64,000 bases of DNA from Lentzea flava (GTDB lineage: Bacteria > Actinomycetota > Actinomycetes > Mycobacteriales > Pseudonocardiaceae): the NCBI RefSeq assembly GCF_014648475.1, contig NZ_BMRE01000019.1:62001-126000 (forward strand). The letters are read 5' to 3'. Made by a program: the position numbers and the translations under genes. This document shows positions 51,305 to 59,942 of this stretch, one piece after another. Numbering within the stretch: the first letter of the stretch is position 1; each line of letters starts with the position of its first letter. The notes under the pieces were generated by a model. It was not told the DNA's origin and did not search any database. It worked only from the letters and a program-made list of their open reading frames with translations.

Positions 51305-51510
51305 GCGGCCCGCCCGTAGAGGTCATCCATCCAGTCCAGGAAGTCCGAGCGCCTGCACCGCAGCTCCCCGTTTGGGAGCGGAAAGCAACGAGGTCCCTTC
51401 CCCGTCTGCCGCCACTTGTAGAACGTGTCCCTGGAAACGTCCCCGCCGAGCGCTTCCAGCATCTCCCGAACAGACATCAACTCTGCTGTCTCACGTGCCT
51501 TGCCGTTCAT
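51301..51510 (-). CDS. xis: Excisionase (HTH_17 family)
   Basis: This 69-aa protein has a winged-helix layout: MSVREMLEALGGDVSRDTFYKW, then RTGKGPRCF..LPNGELRCRRSDFLDWMDDL. It is just downstream of rep and overlaps int by ATGA, the usual AICE xis-int arrangement. It directs excision with the integrase. Confidence 0.9.
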   Translation of the reverse strand: MNGKARETAELMSVREMLEALGGDVSRDTFYKWRQTGKGPRCFPLPNGELRCRRSDFLDWMDDLYGRAA

Positions 51511-51522
51511 GATTCCCCCCGT

Positions 51523-53127
51523 TTATGCAGCTAGATGAGTTGCCGAACTTTCTGGCGGTCCGGCGGACGCGAGCAGCGCGGCCGTGTACTCGGCCTTCCA
51601 CCTGCGGCGCTCAGCGACAGCGCTCAGAAGCAGGTGCGCCCGCGGAGGCACGTTCGGGTCTCCGGGCTGGAGGTTGTTCCAGACGACGCGCTGCGCCTGG
51701 TCCTCGGGCTTGATCCCGACGTCCGCGAGCAGTTGCCGAACGAACGCCTTCCGGTCGTGCTTGTGGTCGGCGAGCGACTTCCCGGACCACTTGCGCGACA
51801 CGAGGACTCGCCGACCAGCGACGCCGAGCGTGGTTCGCTTGTGCGCCTTGCCCTTGCACTTACCCGGCACCGTCGAGAGCCGAGCCCCGCGAGGCTGGAC
51901 GCCATAGAGCAACCACACCGGACACTGCGGCGAGCAGGGCGTGACCGCGAGCTCAGCGCACAGGCGTTCGGCGTGGTCTTCCTGCCGGGCCGTCTGCGCC
52001 TCAAAGCACTCGTTGATGCTCTTGGCGAGGTACTTCGTCAGGTAGCCGATGTGACGGCCGGCTTCCTCCGTGCCGCCGAGGATGCCCTTCGAATGCACCT
52101 GCACCCCGAACCGCGCGACGTGTGCCGGTCGCTCCACCTGGTCCAGCGCGTCTTCCCAGGTAGGCAAGGCCCTTCGCGTCTGCGGATCGACGAAGCCCTT
52201 AGCCCGGACATCCCAGACCGGCACGTTGTCACCGCTGTACTTGATCTCGTCATGCTCGGGCCACCAGACCTGGTGGTACGTGGCCTCAGCGACCGCCCGC
52301 AGCTCCGCCCGTGAGATCGAGCCCCGAACCGCCGCGTGCCAGTGCGGAGCGAGCCGCCTTTGTGGTTCGACCGTCGAGAAGTACTGAACCTCCCAGCCGA
52401 CACAGCGCCGGAGATTCTGGACGAACCGATCGAGCAGCGCCGCGAAGTGCACCGCATCCCTTGCGGCACGGCGGTAGTCGTACGTCGCCGGATCAATCGG
52501 AGTGCCGTCACTGCGGACCTTGCCGTAGGTGTCGAGCGTCAACGTGAGGAACGTCGAGGGCTGGTACTTGCCTCCGAAGACCTTGCCGACCGTGCGCTTG
52601 CTGACCGGCCGCCGAGGCAGGTTGGGTGCGTCCTGCCGCCGCCTGGTCGACCGCTTCCGAGCCACCTTGAGCGGGATCTCCAGAGACGGGAGCGAGCCGC
52701 GGACTCCAAGTTGCCGAAGTTCGGCGTCGACCTCCGCGACCTCCTCCCGCACCTCCTCCGCTCCGACTTCGTCGCCCTCATCGAGGGCCAGGCGAAAGGC
52801 CTTGACCAGGTCTGCCCGGTACGCGGCCAGCTCTCGCTGATCGTTGCTCGGAGCGTCCGGAGCGAAGTCCGGTTCCTCGGTCAGGTGCCATCCCTCGCGG
52901 CACTGCGCCATCCGCAGACGCCGGTTCTTCTCCGCGCAGGTCGGACACACGCTGGCGACCGTGGAGCCGCACGGCACGGGAACGATGTCCACGCGCCCGG
53001 TGTCGAGGTCGATCCGCTCCTTGGCCAACGGACGAACGCACACACCGTGTTCTTCAGCGACGGCCCGAGCGACGTCGAGCGCGGCCGGCTGCTTCATCCG
53101 CTCCGAGCGAGTGAGGTAGTCGGTCAT
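51523..53127 (-). CDS. rep: Rolling-circle replication initiator, RepSA type
   Basis: This 534-aa Rep has a zinc-like Cys cluster (VCPTCAEK, about residue 60), the HUH motif APHWHAAVRG (about 258) and the catalytic Tyr in GYLTKYLAKS (about 359). This is the actinomycete pSAM2 RepSA family that nicks a double-strand origin; the origin is probably nearby but I could not pinpoint it. ATG 53127 overlaps the FtsK gene stop (ATGA). Element 1 has no such gene. Confidence 0.9.
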   Translation of the reverse strand: MTDYLTRSERMKQPAALDVARAVAEEHGVCVRPLAKERIDLDTGRVDIVPVPCGSTVASVCPTCAEKNRRLRMAQCREGWHLTEEPDFAPDAPSNDQRELAAYRADLVKAFRLALDEGDEVGAEEVREEVAEVDAELRQLGVRGSLPSLEIPLKVARKRSTRRRQDAPNLPRRPVSKRTVGKVFGGKYQPSTFLTLTLDTYGKVRSDGTPIDPATYDYRRAARDAVHFAALLDRFVQNLRRCVGWEVQYFSTVEPQRRLAPHWHAAVRGSISRAELRAVAEATYHQVWWPEHDEIKYSGDNVPVWDVRAKGFVDPQTRRALPTWEDALDQVERPAHVARFGVQVHSKGILGGTEEAGRHIGYLTKYLAKSINECFEAQTARQEDHAERLCAELAVTPCSPQCPVWLLYGVQPRGARLSTVPGKCKGKAHKRTTLGVAGRRVLVSRKWSGKSLADHKHDRKAFVRQLLADVGIKPEDQAQRVVWNNLQPGDPNVPPRAHLLLSAVAERRRWKAEYTAALLASAGPPESSATHLAA

Positions 53128-54212
53128 GCCGCCTCACGTCCCTCGCCACCAGCAGGGAACTCGTGAACGGTGGCCGGAGCGAGGTAGACGCCCAGCTCGA
53201 CCAGGTTCGCGTCCGTGACGTTGAAGGCCCGCGCACGCTCGGGTTCGCGCTGCCCGTCCTCCTTGCCCCAGGCGACACCGGGCGTGTTCTCGCTGATCTC
53301 GTGAGCAGCCGCACCGCGTTGCCGGACGCCATCGCCCAGGACCATGTCCACCTGCACCGGCTCATCGAGGCGCAACGCCACGCGAGCGGTGAACAGGTGC
53401 CGGAAGCTCACGATCTCCTTGCGCGGGTCCTGGACCAGGCCCACAACGGCGTAGCCAGGTGCGCGGCCCTGCGAGGTGATCGTCTGGATAGCCCGCGTTG
53501 CACGCTCCCGGAGGTTCCGGTCCGCCTGGTAGGCGATCAGGTCCGCCAGCTCATCAACGATCAGGACCGTGAACGGCTCACCCGTGCTGCGTGCCCAGAG
53601 CCGCCGGATACCCCGGTAGCGAGTTGCACGCTCCTTGACCTCTGCGGCGATTTCTTCGAGCAGGGCAACAGCTTCCGGCCCGTTGTCGTAGACGACCTTC
53701 TCGAAAGCGTCCGGGCACTGGCCCAGCTCCATACCGCCCTTGGGGTCGATGCCGACGAGCCGGACCATGCCGGCTTTGATGGCCGGGGCGAGCTGCCACA
53801 CGATCGACCACAGCACCGAGCCCTTGCCCGCACCAGGCACGCCGACGACGAGGACCTGGGAGCCGAGGAGCTTGAGCCGCCAAGGCTTACCCGTCTCGGT
53901 CCGGCCGACGACAACACGCTTGAGGTCAACCTCTCCGGCATCGGCGAGTTGCGGCACGGCAACCGGCCGAGCCAGCGGATCAGCGTGGATGAGGTCGAGC
54001 TCAAGCGAACGAGGCTTCAGCACCCGCACCCGGCACGACCGCGCGTTGAACGAGTGCGCCAGGTTGTCCCGCCGCAACTCCCACTGCTCCGGCGACTGCG
54101 CCGGGATCATCCGCACACGCACCTTGTCCCGCCAACCCTCAGACCGGACGCGGCGCAGCTTCGGGAGGTACTCCTTCCCGCGGACTTCCTTCGTCAGCTC
54201 AGCAAGACGCAT
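53124..54212 (-). CDS. FtsK/SpoIIIE-type translocase of element 2
   Basis: This 362-aa protein has Walker A VPGAGKGS (about residue 123) and Walker B VLIVDELADL (about 213), with FtsK-like DPKGGMELG. It is shorter than TraB of element 1 and lacks a membrane N-terminus and an obvious C-terminal winged helix; the preceding membrane gene may supply the anchor. This compact form is the usual AICE translocase beside Rep. GTG 54215 is an equal start. Confidence 0.88.
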   Translation of the reverse strand: MRLAELTKEVRGKEYLPKLRRVRSEGWRDKVRVRMIPAQSPEQWELRRDNLAHSFNARSCRVRVLKPRSLELDLIHADPLARPVAVPQLADAGEVDLKRVVVGRTETGKPWRLKLLGSQVLVVGVPGAGKGSVLWSIVWQLAPAIKAGMVRLVGIDPKGGMELGQCPDAFEKVVYDNGPEAVALLEEIAAEVKERATRYRGIRRLWARSTGEPFTVLIVDELADLIAYQADRNLRERATRAIQTITSQGRAPGYAVVGLVQDPRKEIVSFRHLFTARVALRLDEPVQVDMVLGDGVRQRGAAAHEISENTPGVAWGKEDGQREPERARAFNVTDANLVELGVYLAPATVHEFPAGGEGREAA

Positions 54213-54588
54213 CACGGGTGCGCCACTGCGGCACGTAGACCGTGAGCCGCCGCCATTCAGTCAGCACCCGATACCAGCCGTGCCGGAGGAACGACTCGCG
54301 ACCGAGGCCGTACCAAACGGTCAGGCCACACACGAGCGACAGCAGCGCCAGCACCAGCGGCGAAAGCCCGAACTGGTGATAGGCGACGTAGCCACCGAGG
54401 CCGGCCGTGACAGCAATCGGGTAGCGGACTGCCAGGACCGTTAGCCGCACGGCCAGGCGGACGGCGAGCCACAGCAGGACGAACGGTGCGAGCACGAGCT
54501 TCACCCAGCCGGAAAGCCATACCCACCAAGGAACTTGAGGACGCGCCCCCTCGAAGGGCGCGGGGTCGACCCAGCGGTTGCCCTTCAT
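54199..54588 (-). CDS. Small membrane protein preceding the FtsK gene
   Basis: This 129-aa protein has a Trp-rich first helix (WWVWLSGWVKLVLAPFVLLWLAV split over residues 20-45), a second (about 60-75) and a third (about 80-95), then a basic tail. It overlaps both neighbours. It may tether the translocase to the membrane (inference from order). Confidence 0.7.
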   Translation of the reverse strand: MKGNRWVDPAPFEGARPQVPWWVWLSGWVKLVLAPFVLLWLAVRLAVRLTVLAVRYPIAVTAGLGGYVAYHQFGLSPLVLALLSLVCGLTVWYGLGRESFLRHGWYRVLTEWRRLTVYVPQWRTRDASC

Positions 54589-54869
54589 CGCGCACCCACC
54601 GAGCACGCGACGCACTGAAAGACGCTGCCGACGCTCGGAATGCGTCCAACAGGGACGAAGGCTCCTGCGCCCCTGGAGCACTGCGCCCTACAGGTCAAGC
54701 ACTCGAAGCCCTCAGCCTGTGCGGCCGAGAGTTCCATCGTCTCCAACGAGCCGCCGTCGAGCACGACGACGTAGGTGGAAACGGTCTGCTTGCTGGCGAT
54801 CATCCGATCCCACAGCAGTTGCTTTGTGGCCGTGTCTAGCGCACGGATGTGCTCAGGCTCTACGCTCAT
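54585..54869 (-). CDS. Small Cys-rich protein of unknown function
   Basis: This 94-aa protein starts MSVEPEHIRALDTATKQLL. Two Cys pairs (CLTC and CVAC) near the C-terminus suggest a zinc ribbon. It overlaps the membrane gene by ATGA. Unknown. Confidence 0.6.
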   Translation of the reverse strand: MSVEPEHIRALDTATKQLLWDRMIASKQTVSTYVVVLDGGSLETMELSAAQAEGFECLTCRAQCSRGAGAFVPVGRIPSVGSVFQCVACSVGAR

Positions 54870-55026
54870 CGTTGTTCACTCCCTAGCTGGGTGGACAACG
54901 CAGGAGCGGCGAGGTTGGTAGCCGGTTTCCGCTCCTGCGTCTCACGTTCTCTTTGCGCCGCAACAAGGTGTGCGACATCGCCACGTGACCCAGCAGAGTC
55001 ACGCTCTCTGTCTAAAGAGGAATTTC

Positions 55027-55278
55027 CTAGCTCTTGCGGGTCTTGATCGCCTCGCCCTTCTCGCGCTCACGGTTGGCCCAGTAGAGGGCCTCGTGGTGGT
55101 GAGCCCGATCGATCTCGGCGACCCGCGCGTACACCTCCGCGGAGCGGAGGTAGTAGTCCTTCAGCACCTGCGGCTTGGACTTCGGGTTGGGCAGGAGCTT
55201 GCTCAGCACGTCGTGCGCTTCGCTCAGCGTCGTGACCTGGTCAGCCATGCCCCAGTGCACGACCTCAGCCGCGGGCAT
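55027..55278 (-). CDS. Small helical protein of unknown function
   Basis: This protein of about 83 aa is helical and charged (VLKDYYLRSAEVYARVAEI, ANREREKGEAI). ATG 55278 overlaps the upstream gene stop; ATG 55248 is an alternative. A 157-nt gap to the next gene (54870-55026) probably carries the promoter of the rep/transfer run. Confidence 0.6.
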   Translation of the reverse strand: MPAAEVVHWGMADQVTTLSEAHDVLSKLLPNPKSKPQVLKDYYLRSAEVYARVAEIDRAHHHEALYWANREREKGEAIKTRKS

Positions 55279-55525
55279 CCTGTTCTCCCTCCGCGAGCAC
55301 GTGACGCCCTTCCTGGCTGCCGAGGTGATCGGCAAGCTTGGTTGCCTCGCGCGACAGCTCCCGACAGAACCGCATCAGCACGTCCGACCCGCCAGGGAAC
55401 GGCGGCAGCTGGATCGCGATGTTGACCGGGTCCAGGTAGATCACCAGCGCGGGAACCTGCGGCGTCACCTGAACCATCGCCGCAGCCGCGTCACGTCCAG
55501 GCGTGCAAGTGGCGCTGAACCCCAT
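55265..55525 (-). CDS. Small protein of unknown function
   Basis: This protein of 86 aa has a hydrophobic beta-rich middle (VPALVIYLDPVNIAIQLPPF) and a helical C-terminus. It is coupled to its upstream neighbour by TGATG. I recognise similar small genes on AICEs but know no function. Confidence 0.6.
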   Translation of the reverse strand: MGFSATCTPGRDAAAAMVQVTPQVPALVIYLDPVNIAIQLPPFPGGSDVLMRFCRELSREATKLADHLGSQEGRHVLAEGEQDARG

Positions 55526-55740
55526 CACTCCCCGCCTTCCTGCCGTGCCGCCGAAGCCTGAAGCGCCTTCCACCCCTCTGCCAAGACTTCCTGAAGTCGC
55601 GGCACCGCATCGCGGTCGACCACGAGCACCGCCGGGAAGGCCTTGCCGAACCGCACTTCGACCCGGTCGGCGAACGGCATCGCGAGGGGACGCATCGGCA
55701 GATCAGCGGTCACGTGGACCCGCACCATGTCCGGCATCAC
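55525..55740 (-). CDS. Small protein of unknown function
   Basis: This 71-aa basic protein (VRVHVTADLPMRPLAMPF, VVDRDAVPRLQEVL) is coupled to both neighbours by 4-nt or 1-nt overlaps; GTG 55740 or ATG 55737. Possible DNA-binding accessory of Rep, unproven. Confidence 0.6.
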   Translation of the reverse strand: MMPDMVRVHVTADLPMRPLAMPFADRVEVRFGKAFPAVLVVDRDAVPRLQEVLAEGWKALQASAARQEGGE

Positions 55741-56189
55741 GCGGCCTTGGCGGCAGGCTTGGCGCCCACCGGCTTCATGCCCGAGGCGCGCAGGCTGTAC
55801 CCGAGCTTGGCCCGGCAGCGGTGACGCTCACCCGCGTGCACTCCACGGCACGCCTTGTCATCGATCCACGGCGTGACCGTCAGCCCCTCGAAGACCACCG
55901 GCCGCACGTCCGTACCGGGAATTGCCTCCGGCGGCACCGGCTGGTGAGGCGCGGCGATCTTCACCGTGACCACCGCATCGGTCTTGCGCTCGGCAGCCTG
56001 GTCAATCACCAAGACCGACCACACGAGGAGACCGGTCTCCTTGTCCTTCTCCTGCTCCGGCGGCAGCCCCTTCGCCCGCTCCTCAGCGGACTGGAACTTC
56101 AGCACCGGCTCAACGCCCATGACGAGCGCGCCCCTCGGGAACACGAAGTCGTGACCCGCCGGGAGCCTGCTCCCACCTGTGATCGCCAT
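55737..56189 (-). CDS. AICE-conserved protein of unknown function
   Basis: This 150-aa protein is first in the minus-strand run. It has a beta-rich middle (LVWSVLVIDQAAERKTDAVV, VVFEGLTVTPWIDDKA) and a basic Ala/Lys tail. ATG 56189 is chosen over 56243. Similar proteins sit at this point in rep-transfer operons. It is divergent from the regulator at 56349. Confidence 0.65.
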   Translation of the reverse strand: MAITGGSRLPAGHDFVFPRGALVMGVEPVLKFQSAEERAKGLPPEQEKDKETGLLVWSVLVIDQAAERKTDAVVTVKIAAPHQPVPPEAIPGTDVRPVVFEGLTVTPWIDDKACRGVHAGERHRCRAKLGYSLRASGMKPVGAKPAAKAA

Positions 56190-56286
56190 CGTCTTGCTCC
56201 TGTCGTCTGTGTCGCCTGACCTGCTGTCAGCCGTTCTTGACACCTACGACTTTCGGCGAAACGCGAGGACGCAAGCACCGCATAGC

Positions 56287-56327
56287 AGGACATCTCAGGA
56301 CGTCTCTGTTACGTTGAAGACGTCCCT
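56287..56327. promoter_or_regulatory. Operator-like repeats between the divergent units of element 2
   Basis: AGGACATCTC at 56287 and AGGACGTCTC at 56297 are direct copies, and AGACGTCCCT at 56318 is inverted. They stand between the rep-operon first gene and the regulator, and are likely bound by that regulator. Confidence 0.55.
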
Positions 56328-56348
56328 AGTCATCCCTCGGGAGGCCCA

Positions 56349-57092
56349 ATGGCCAACGACCGCCTACGCGAAGCCTTGCTACGCAACGGCTTGAGCCTCG
56401 ACCACGTGGCCCGCGCGACCGGCGTCGACCCGAAGACCGTCGAACGCTGGATCACCAAGGGACGCATCCCCTACCCGCGCCACCGCAACGCCATCGCGTC
56501 GATGGTCCGTGAGACCGAGCACTACCTCTGGCCCGACGCGGTAGCCGCGGAACGCAAGGCCGAGATCGCCGAGTCCGAGGTCGTGAAGGTCTACCCGCAC
56601 CGCAACAACATCCCCGCGGACTTGTGGGACCGGCTGCTCAGCGACGCCACCGAGCACATCGAGTGCCTGTCACTCGCGGCGCTGTTCCTGGTCGAGCGGC
56701 CGATGTTCGCGAAGGAGCTGCGCGCGAAGGCCGAGAACGGCGCGAAGGTCCGGCTTCTGTTCGGCGATCCGGCCGGCCGGGAGGCGTCCCGACGGTCCGA
56801 GGAAGAGCAGCTAGGCAAGGGTACTGTGGCCGCGCGCATTCGCAACGCGCTGGCGTTCGTGCGCCCGCTGGTCGACGTGCCGAACATCGAGATCCGGCTG
56901 CACAAGACCACGCTCTACAACTCGGTCTTCCGCTTCGACGACGAGATGATCGTCAACACCCACGTCTACGGGTTCCCCGGCGCCCACGCACCCGCATTGC
57001 ACCTGCGTCGGTTGTCGGCAGGAGACTTGTTCGAGACCTACTCCGAGAGCCTGGAGACCGTCTGGGCTTCCGCCAAGCGCGCGACGTTCTGA
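56349..57092 (+). CDS. HTH regulator with DUF5919-like (phospholipase-D-fold) domain
   Basis: This 247-aa protein has an N-terminal XRE helix-turn-helix (NDRLREALLRNGLSLDHVARA...TVERWITKGR, residues 3-40) and a C-terminal domain (about 75-245) resembling the PLD-fold region of actinobacterial DUF5919 regulators. A histidine stands in IRLHKTTLYNSVFRFDD, but no full HKD signature is present. It probably regulates element 2 and may sense a nucleotide-like ligand, given the NUDIX and HD neighbours (inference). Confidence 0.8.
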   Translation: MANDRLREALLRNGLSLDHVARATGVDPKTVERWITKGRIPYPRHRNAIASMVRETEHYLWPDAVAAERKAEIAESEVVKVYPHRNNIPADLWDRLLSDATEHIECLSLAALFLVERPMFAKELRAKAENGAKVRLLFGDPAGREASRRSEEEQLGKGTVAARIRNALAFVRPLVDVPNIEIRLHKTTLYNSVFRFDDEMIVNTHVYGFPGAHAPALHLRRLSAGDLFETYSESLETVWASAKRATF

Positions 57093-57103
57093 GGAGCCGC
57101 ACC

Positions 57104-57577
57104 GTGGCCCGCACCGACCACTACCACGACCCGAACGCCCCGAAGGCGACCAACATCGTCGTGGCGGTCAGCGCATTCGTACAAGACGAGCACGGCCGGC
57201 TGCTCATGATCCGCCGCACCGACAACGACCTCTACTCCATCCCCGGCGGAGCACAGGACGTCGGGGAGACCATCGGCCACGCCGTCATACGCGAGGTCAA
57301 GGAAGAGACCGGGATCGACGTCGAACCCATCGACATCATTGGGGTCTACTCCGACCCCAAGCACGTCATCGCTTACACCGACGGCGAGGTGCGCCAACAG
57401 TTCTCCATCTGCTTCCGGGCACAGCCGGTCGGCGGCAACCTACGCACAAGCGACGAGTCGAGCGAAGTTCACTGGGTCAGTCGTGCCCAACTAGCGGCGC
57501 TGAACATCCATCCATCGATCCGCCTCCGGATAGATCATGGGCTCGAGAACCGACCGACTCCCTACTTCGCGTTGTAG
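57104..57577 (+). CDS. NUDIX hydrolase of element 2
   Basis: This 157-aa protein has NUDIX box GGAQDVGETIGHAVIREVKE then ETGID, full consensus. GTG 57104, with GAGGAG upstream, 11 nt after the regulator stop. It resembles MutT/ADP-ribose types. A Pif-like immunity or nucleotide-signal role is possible. Confidence 0.88.
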   Translation: MARTDHYHDPNAPKATNIVVAVSAFVQDEHGRLLMIRRTDNDLYSIPGGAQDVGETIGHAVIREVKEETGIDVEPIDIIGVYSDPKHVIAYTDGEVRQQFSICFRAQPVGGNLRTSDESSEVHWVSRAQLAALNIHPSIRLRIDHGLENRPTPYFAL

Positions 57578-58128
57578 GCGATGCCGGCCGCCTGTAGCCG
57601 CTGCTCCGTACGGTCAACTGCGGCGACAAGCTCCGGCTTCGCCTGGCGGACAAAGAAAGTCACCAGATCGTCCGGCCCATACCGCCTCTGGATCTCGTCG
57701 ATCCTGTCGTGCACGTTAGTCGCGGTGCCATCGGGAGCTGTCGTCATGTCAGCCCACCACAACGCATCCCTGAGCGGCGTCTCCTCATCTATCCACTGGG
57801 CCAGCTCGGCAGTCAAGCCTCGCAACTCCGCCTCTCTGTACGCACACGAATGATGAGCAACGAGAGCGCACACCCTCGCAGGAAAGCCCATCCTCTTGAG
57901 GTAGTCAGCACCATCCAGTGCATGAAAGCCCGTCACGACAACCGCAGGTGCGTAACCAACATCGTGGAGGACCGCGGCCGCGCGTAAGGTATCCGCGTCC
58001 TCCCGAAAAAGACCTCCAGCAAGCTCGGCTTTGCGCAGCACGCCCTGAACATGCTTCCAGCGTCGTGGCAGGCTGACCGACAGCGTGTCCTCTGCGAGCA
58101 CACACGCACGGCTCACCAACTCATCCAT
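57562..58128 (-). CDS. HD-domain metal-dependent phosphohydrolase
   Basis: This 188-aa protein has His in RRWKHVQGV, the HD doublet in AAVLHDVGY, FHALDGADYL and VAHHS, a complete HD set for two metals. Likely substrates are nucleotides or (c)NMP-like signals. It converges on the NUDIX gene with a 16-nt overlap and is divergent from the ABC three-component operon. Confidence 0.87.
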   Translation of the reverse strand: MDELVSRACVLAEDTLSVSLPRRWKHVQGVLRKAELAGGLFREDADTLRAAAVLHDVGYAPAVVVTGFHALDGADYLKRMGFPARVCALVAHHSCAYREAELRGLTAELAQWIDEETPLRDALWWADMTTAPDGTATNVHDRIDEIQRRYGPDDLVTFFVRQAKPELVAAVDRTEQRLQAAGIAYNAK

Positions 58129-58194
58129 ACCAGCAGAGTAACGATTTGAGGCCGCGATCGACACGGTCAGGGCAAGTAAAACCGATCGGACGTC

Positions 58195-58223
58195 ATGACA
58201 TGCCCTCTTCCGCGATCTAGAAT
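58195..58223 (+). promoter_or_regulatory. Candidate promoter of the three-component operon
   Basis: ATGACA at 58195 and TAGAAT at 58218 are separated by 17 nt, about 27 nt before the first ATG. Close to the housekeeping consensus and unusual for this GC context. Confidence 0.5.
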
Positions 58224-58249
58224 GTCTGCCACCAGAAGGGTAGACAACG

Positions 58250-59458
58250 ATGGACGGTGAGCAGTCGAAGTTCGAAGCTAGTGCATCAGCGCTTGGGTAT
58301 GCTTATCAATTTAGATATGCACTTCTGCGCGCGCTGGAGCAAATCAAGTATAGCTTGGACTGGACAATCGCCATCGAGGCCGCCGATGACGTCGAGGTGT
58401 CGGGCACAAATAGAGAACTTCGACAGTTGAAGCTACGACAGCCAGGGACGACACTCGGAGACTCTGACCCAGATCTTTGGAAAACAGTTCGAATTTGGTC
58501 AGAAGGATACCGAAAAAGGTCGATCGACCCGACTGCGACAAAGCTCTACTTGATGACGACCGCTGGCGTAACGCCTGACTCCATCGGGGCACTGCTGAGC
58601 GCAGATGAGTCCGTCAGGGATATCGCGGCCGCACAAACAAAACTAGACTCAGTCTCGATAACTTCCACGAACAAGAAAAACAAATCTGCATACGACGCAT
58701 ACCGCCTTCTAAGCAAAGAACAGAAGACTGCGCTTCTTCAGGCGATCTACGTAATACCGCGAAGTGATGACATCGACGGCGTGCGAACGAAGATTCAGCA
58801 AGCCATACGGGTCGGACTGCGCCAGCAGCATCTTATTCCAGTACTAGAACGCCTTGAAGGATGGTGGTTTCAGCAGTGCATCGAGGTGATGAATAAATCG
58901 AAGCCTGCTATCGATGCAGCCGAGCTCGATGGCTTCGTAGCTGATGTCAGAGATCGATTTGGCCCAACCGCCCTGCCGATCGATCATGACATCCTAAATT
59001 CCGAGACTCCTGATGACATCGCAGAGTTCGCAAACAGAACCTTCGTCCAACAGATGGTGCTCACCGAGATCAGCTCATACCGCATGCAAGTAGCGGTAAG
59101 AGAATATCTCCGCGCCGTGGCTCAACGAACCCGATGGTCTCGTATCAACGTCCTCCATCCAGGCGAACTAGAGAAATATGAACGAAAACTCACCGAAGAG
59201 TGGCGAATAGTCTTCGAGCGGCTCAAAGACGAACTAGGCCCTGAGGCAGCCGAAGAAGAGAAGGTACGTCTGGCAAAAAAGATCTACGGCTGGGCCGAGG
59301 ATGCGAACCTTCCGCCAATCCGCGAAAACTGCACCGAGGGCTTCGTCATTCGCGGCACTTTCCAGATACTAGCGGACAGCCAACAGGTTGGATGGCATCC
59401 AGAGTACGCGGCGCGACTGCTTGCACTTCTTGAGCCCACCGGAGCAGGAAATGCGTAA
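58250..59458 (+). CDS. ABC three-component system, candidate nuclease effector
   Basis: This 402-aa protein has an N-terminal segment GYAYQFRYALLRALEQI (about residues 16-32), then Glu43/Asp47 in IEAADDV and a Gln-x-Lys in LRQLKLR (Q59, K61). This resembles DUF4297/Cap4-like and other PD-(D/E)xK nucleases. The remaining 300 residues are helical and probably mediate complex assembly. Codon and base use is distinctly more AT-rich than the flanking genes. It overlaps the next gene by 8 nt. Cargo of element 2; effector function is inferred from layout. Confidence 0.75.
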   Translation: MDGEQSKFEASASALGYAYQFRYALLRALEQIKYSLDWTIAIEAADDVEVSGTNRELRQLKLRQPGTTLGDSDPDLWKTVRIWSEGYRKRSIDPTATKLYLMTTAGVTPDSIGALLSADESVRDIAAAQTKLDSVSITSTNKKNKSAYDAYRLLSKEQKTALLQAIYVIPRSDDIDGVRTKIQQAIRVGLRQQHLIPVLERLEGWWFQQCIEVMNKSKPAIDAAELDGFVADVRDRFGPTALPIDHDILNSETPDDIAEFANRTFVQQMVLTEISSYRMQVAVREYLRAVAQRTRWSRINVLHPGELEKYERKLTEEWRIVFERLKDELGPEAAEEEKVRLAKKIYGWAEDANLPPIRENCTEGFVIRGTFQILADSQQVGWHPEYAARLLALLEPTGAGNA

Positions 59459-59942
59459 ACCGATCATCGGCCGCGCGCGAGAAGACATAGCGCTTTACAA
59501 CCCTGCCTTTCTCGCGCTTCTCTTCAGGCGTTGCCTAGATGGATACTTTCAGGAGCACAAGGAAGGGCTTCCTCTTCTACTCGGACACCTCGGCGTTTCC
59601 ATGGCACTCACCGAAGCCGTTCGATCTTCGCTGACAATGCGAGTAAATACGAAGCTAAGCACCTGGATCTCACGGAGTCCCCGCGCGACCGCACAGATCG
59701 CCCGATCTGCCAGATCGTTCAGCCCATACATAAACGAATCGGTGATCTTCGCACTCAACTACGACGTAGTGCGCACGGCAGGTGGCCTCTTCATAGCGGG
59801 AGATTCAGGCCCGCTGACTGCGGTTCGCGGAGGATCACAGGAAGTCATCGACTGCCAGCGTGCTGCCAATTACCTAGGCCGCTGGTTCGCGGTGAGCGGA
59901 TCTAGCGCAACCGTTTCAGCTCTTCTAGGGGTGAGGCCATGA
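59451..59942 (+). CDS. ABC three-component system, middle component
   Basis: This 163-aa protein has RAREDIALYNPAFLALLFRR (about residues 8-27), the signature of the ABC-3C middle component, then a helical and short beta region (TRAVRSS-like, SARSFSPYINESVIFAL). ATG 59451 overlaps component 1; the stop overlaps the ATPase as ATGA. It probably bridges the ATPase and the effector. Confidence 0.78.
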   Translation: MRKPIIGRAREDIALYNPAFLALLFRRCLDGYFQEHKEGLPLLLGHLGVSMALTEAVRSSLTMRVNTKLSTWISRSPRATAQIARSARSFSPYINESVIFALNYDVVRTAGGLFIAGDSGPLTAVRGGSQEVIDCQRAANYLGRWFAVSGSSATVSALLGVRP

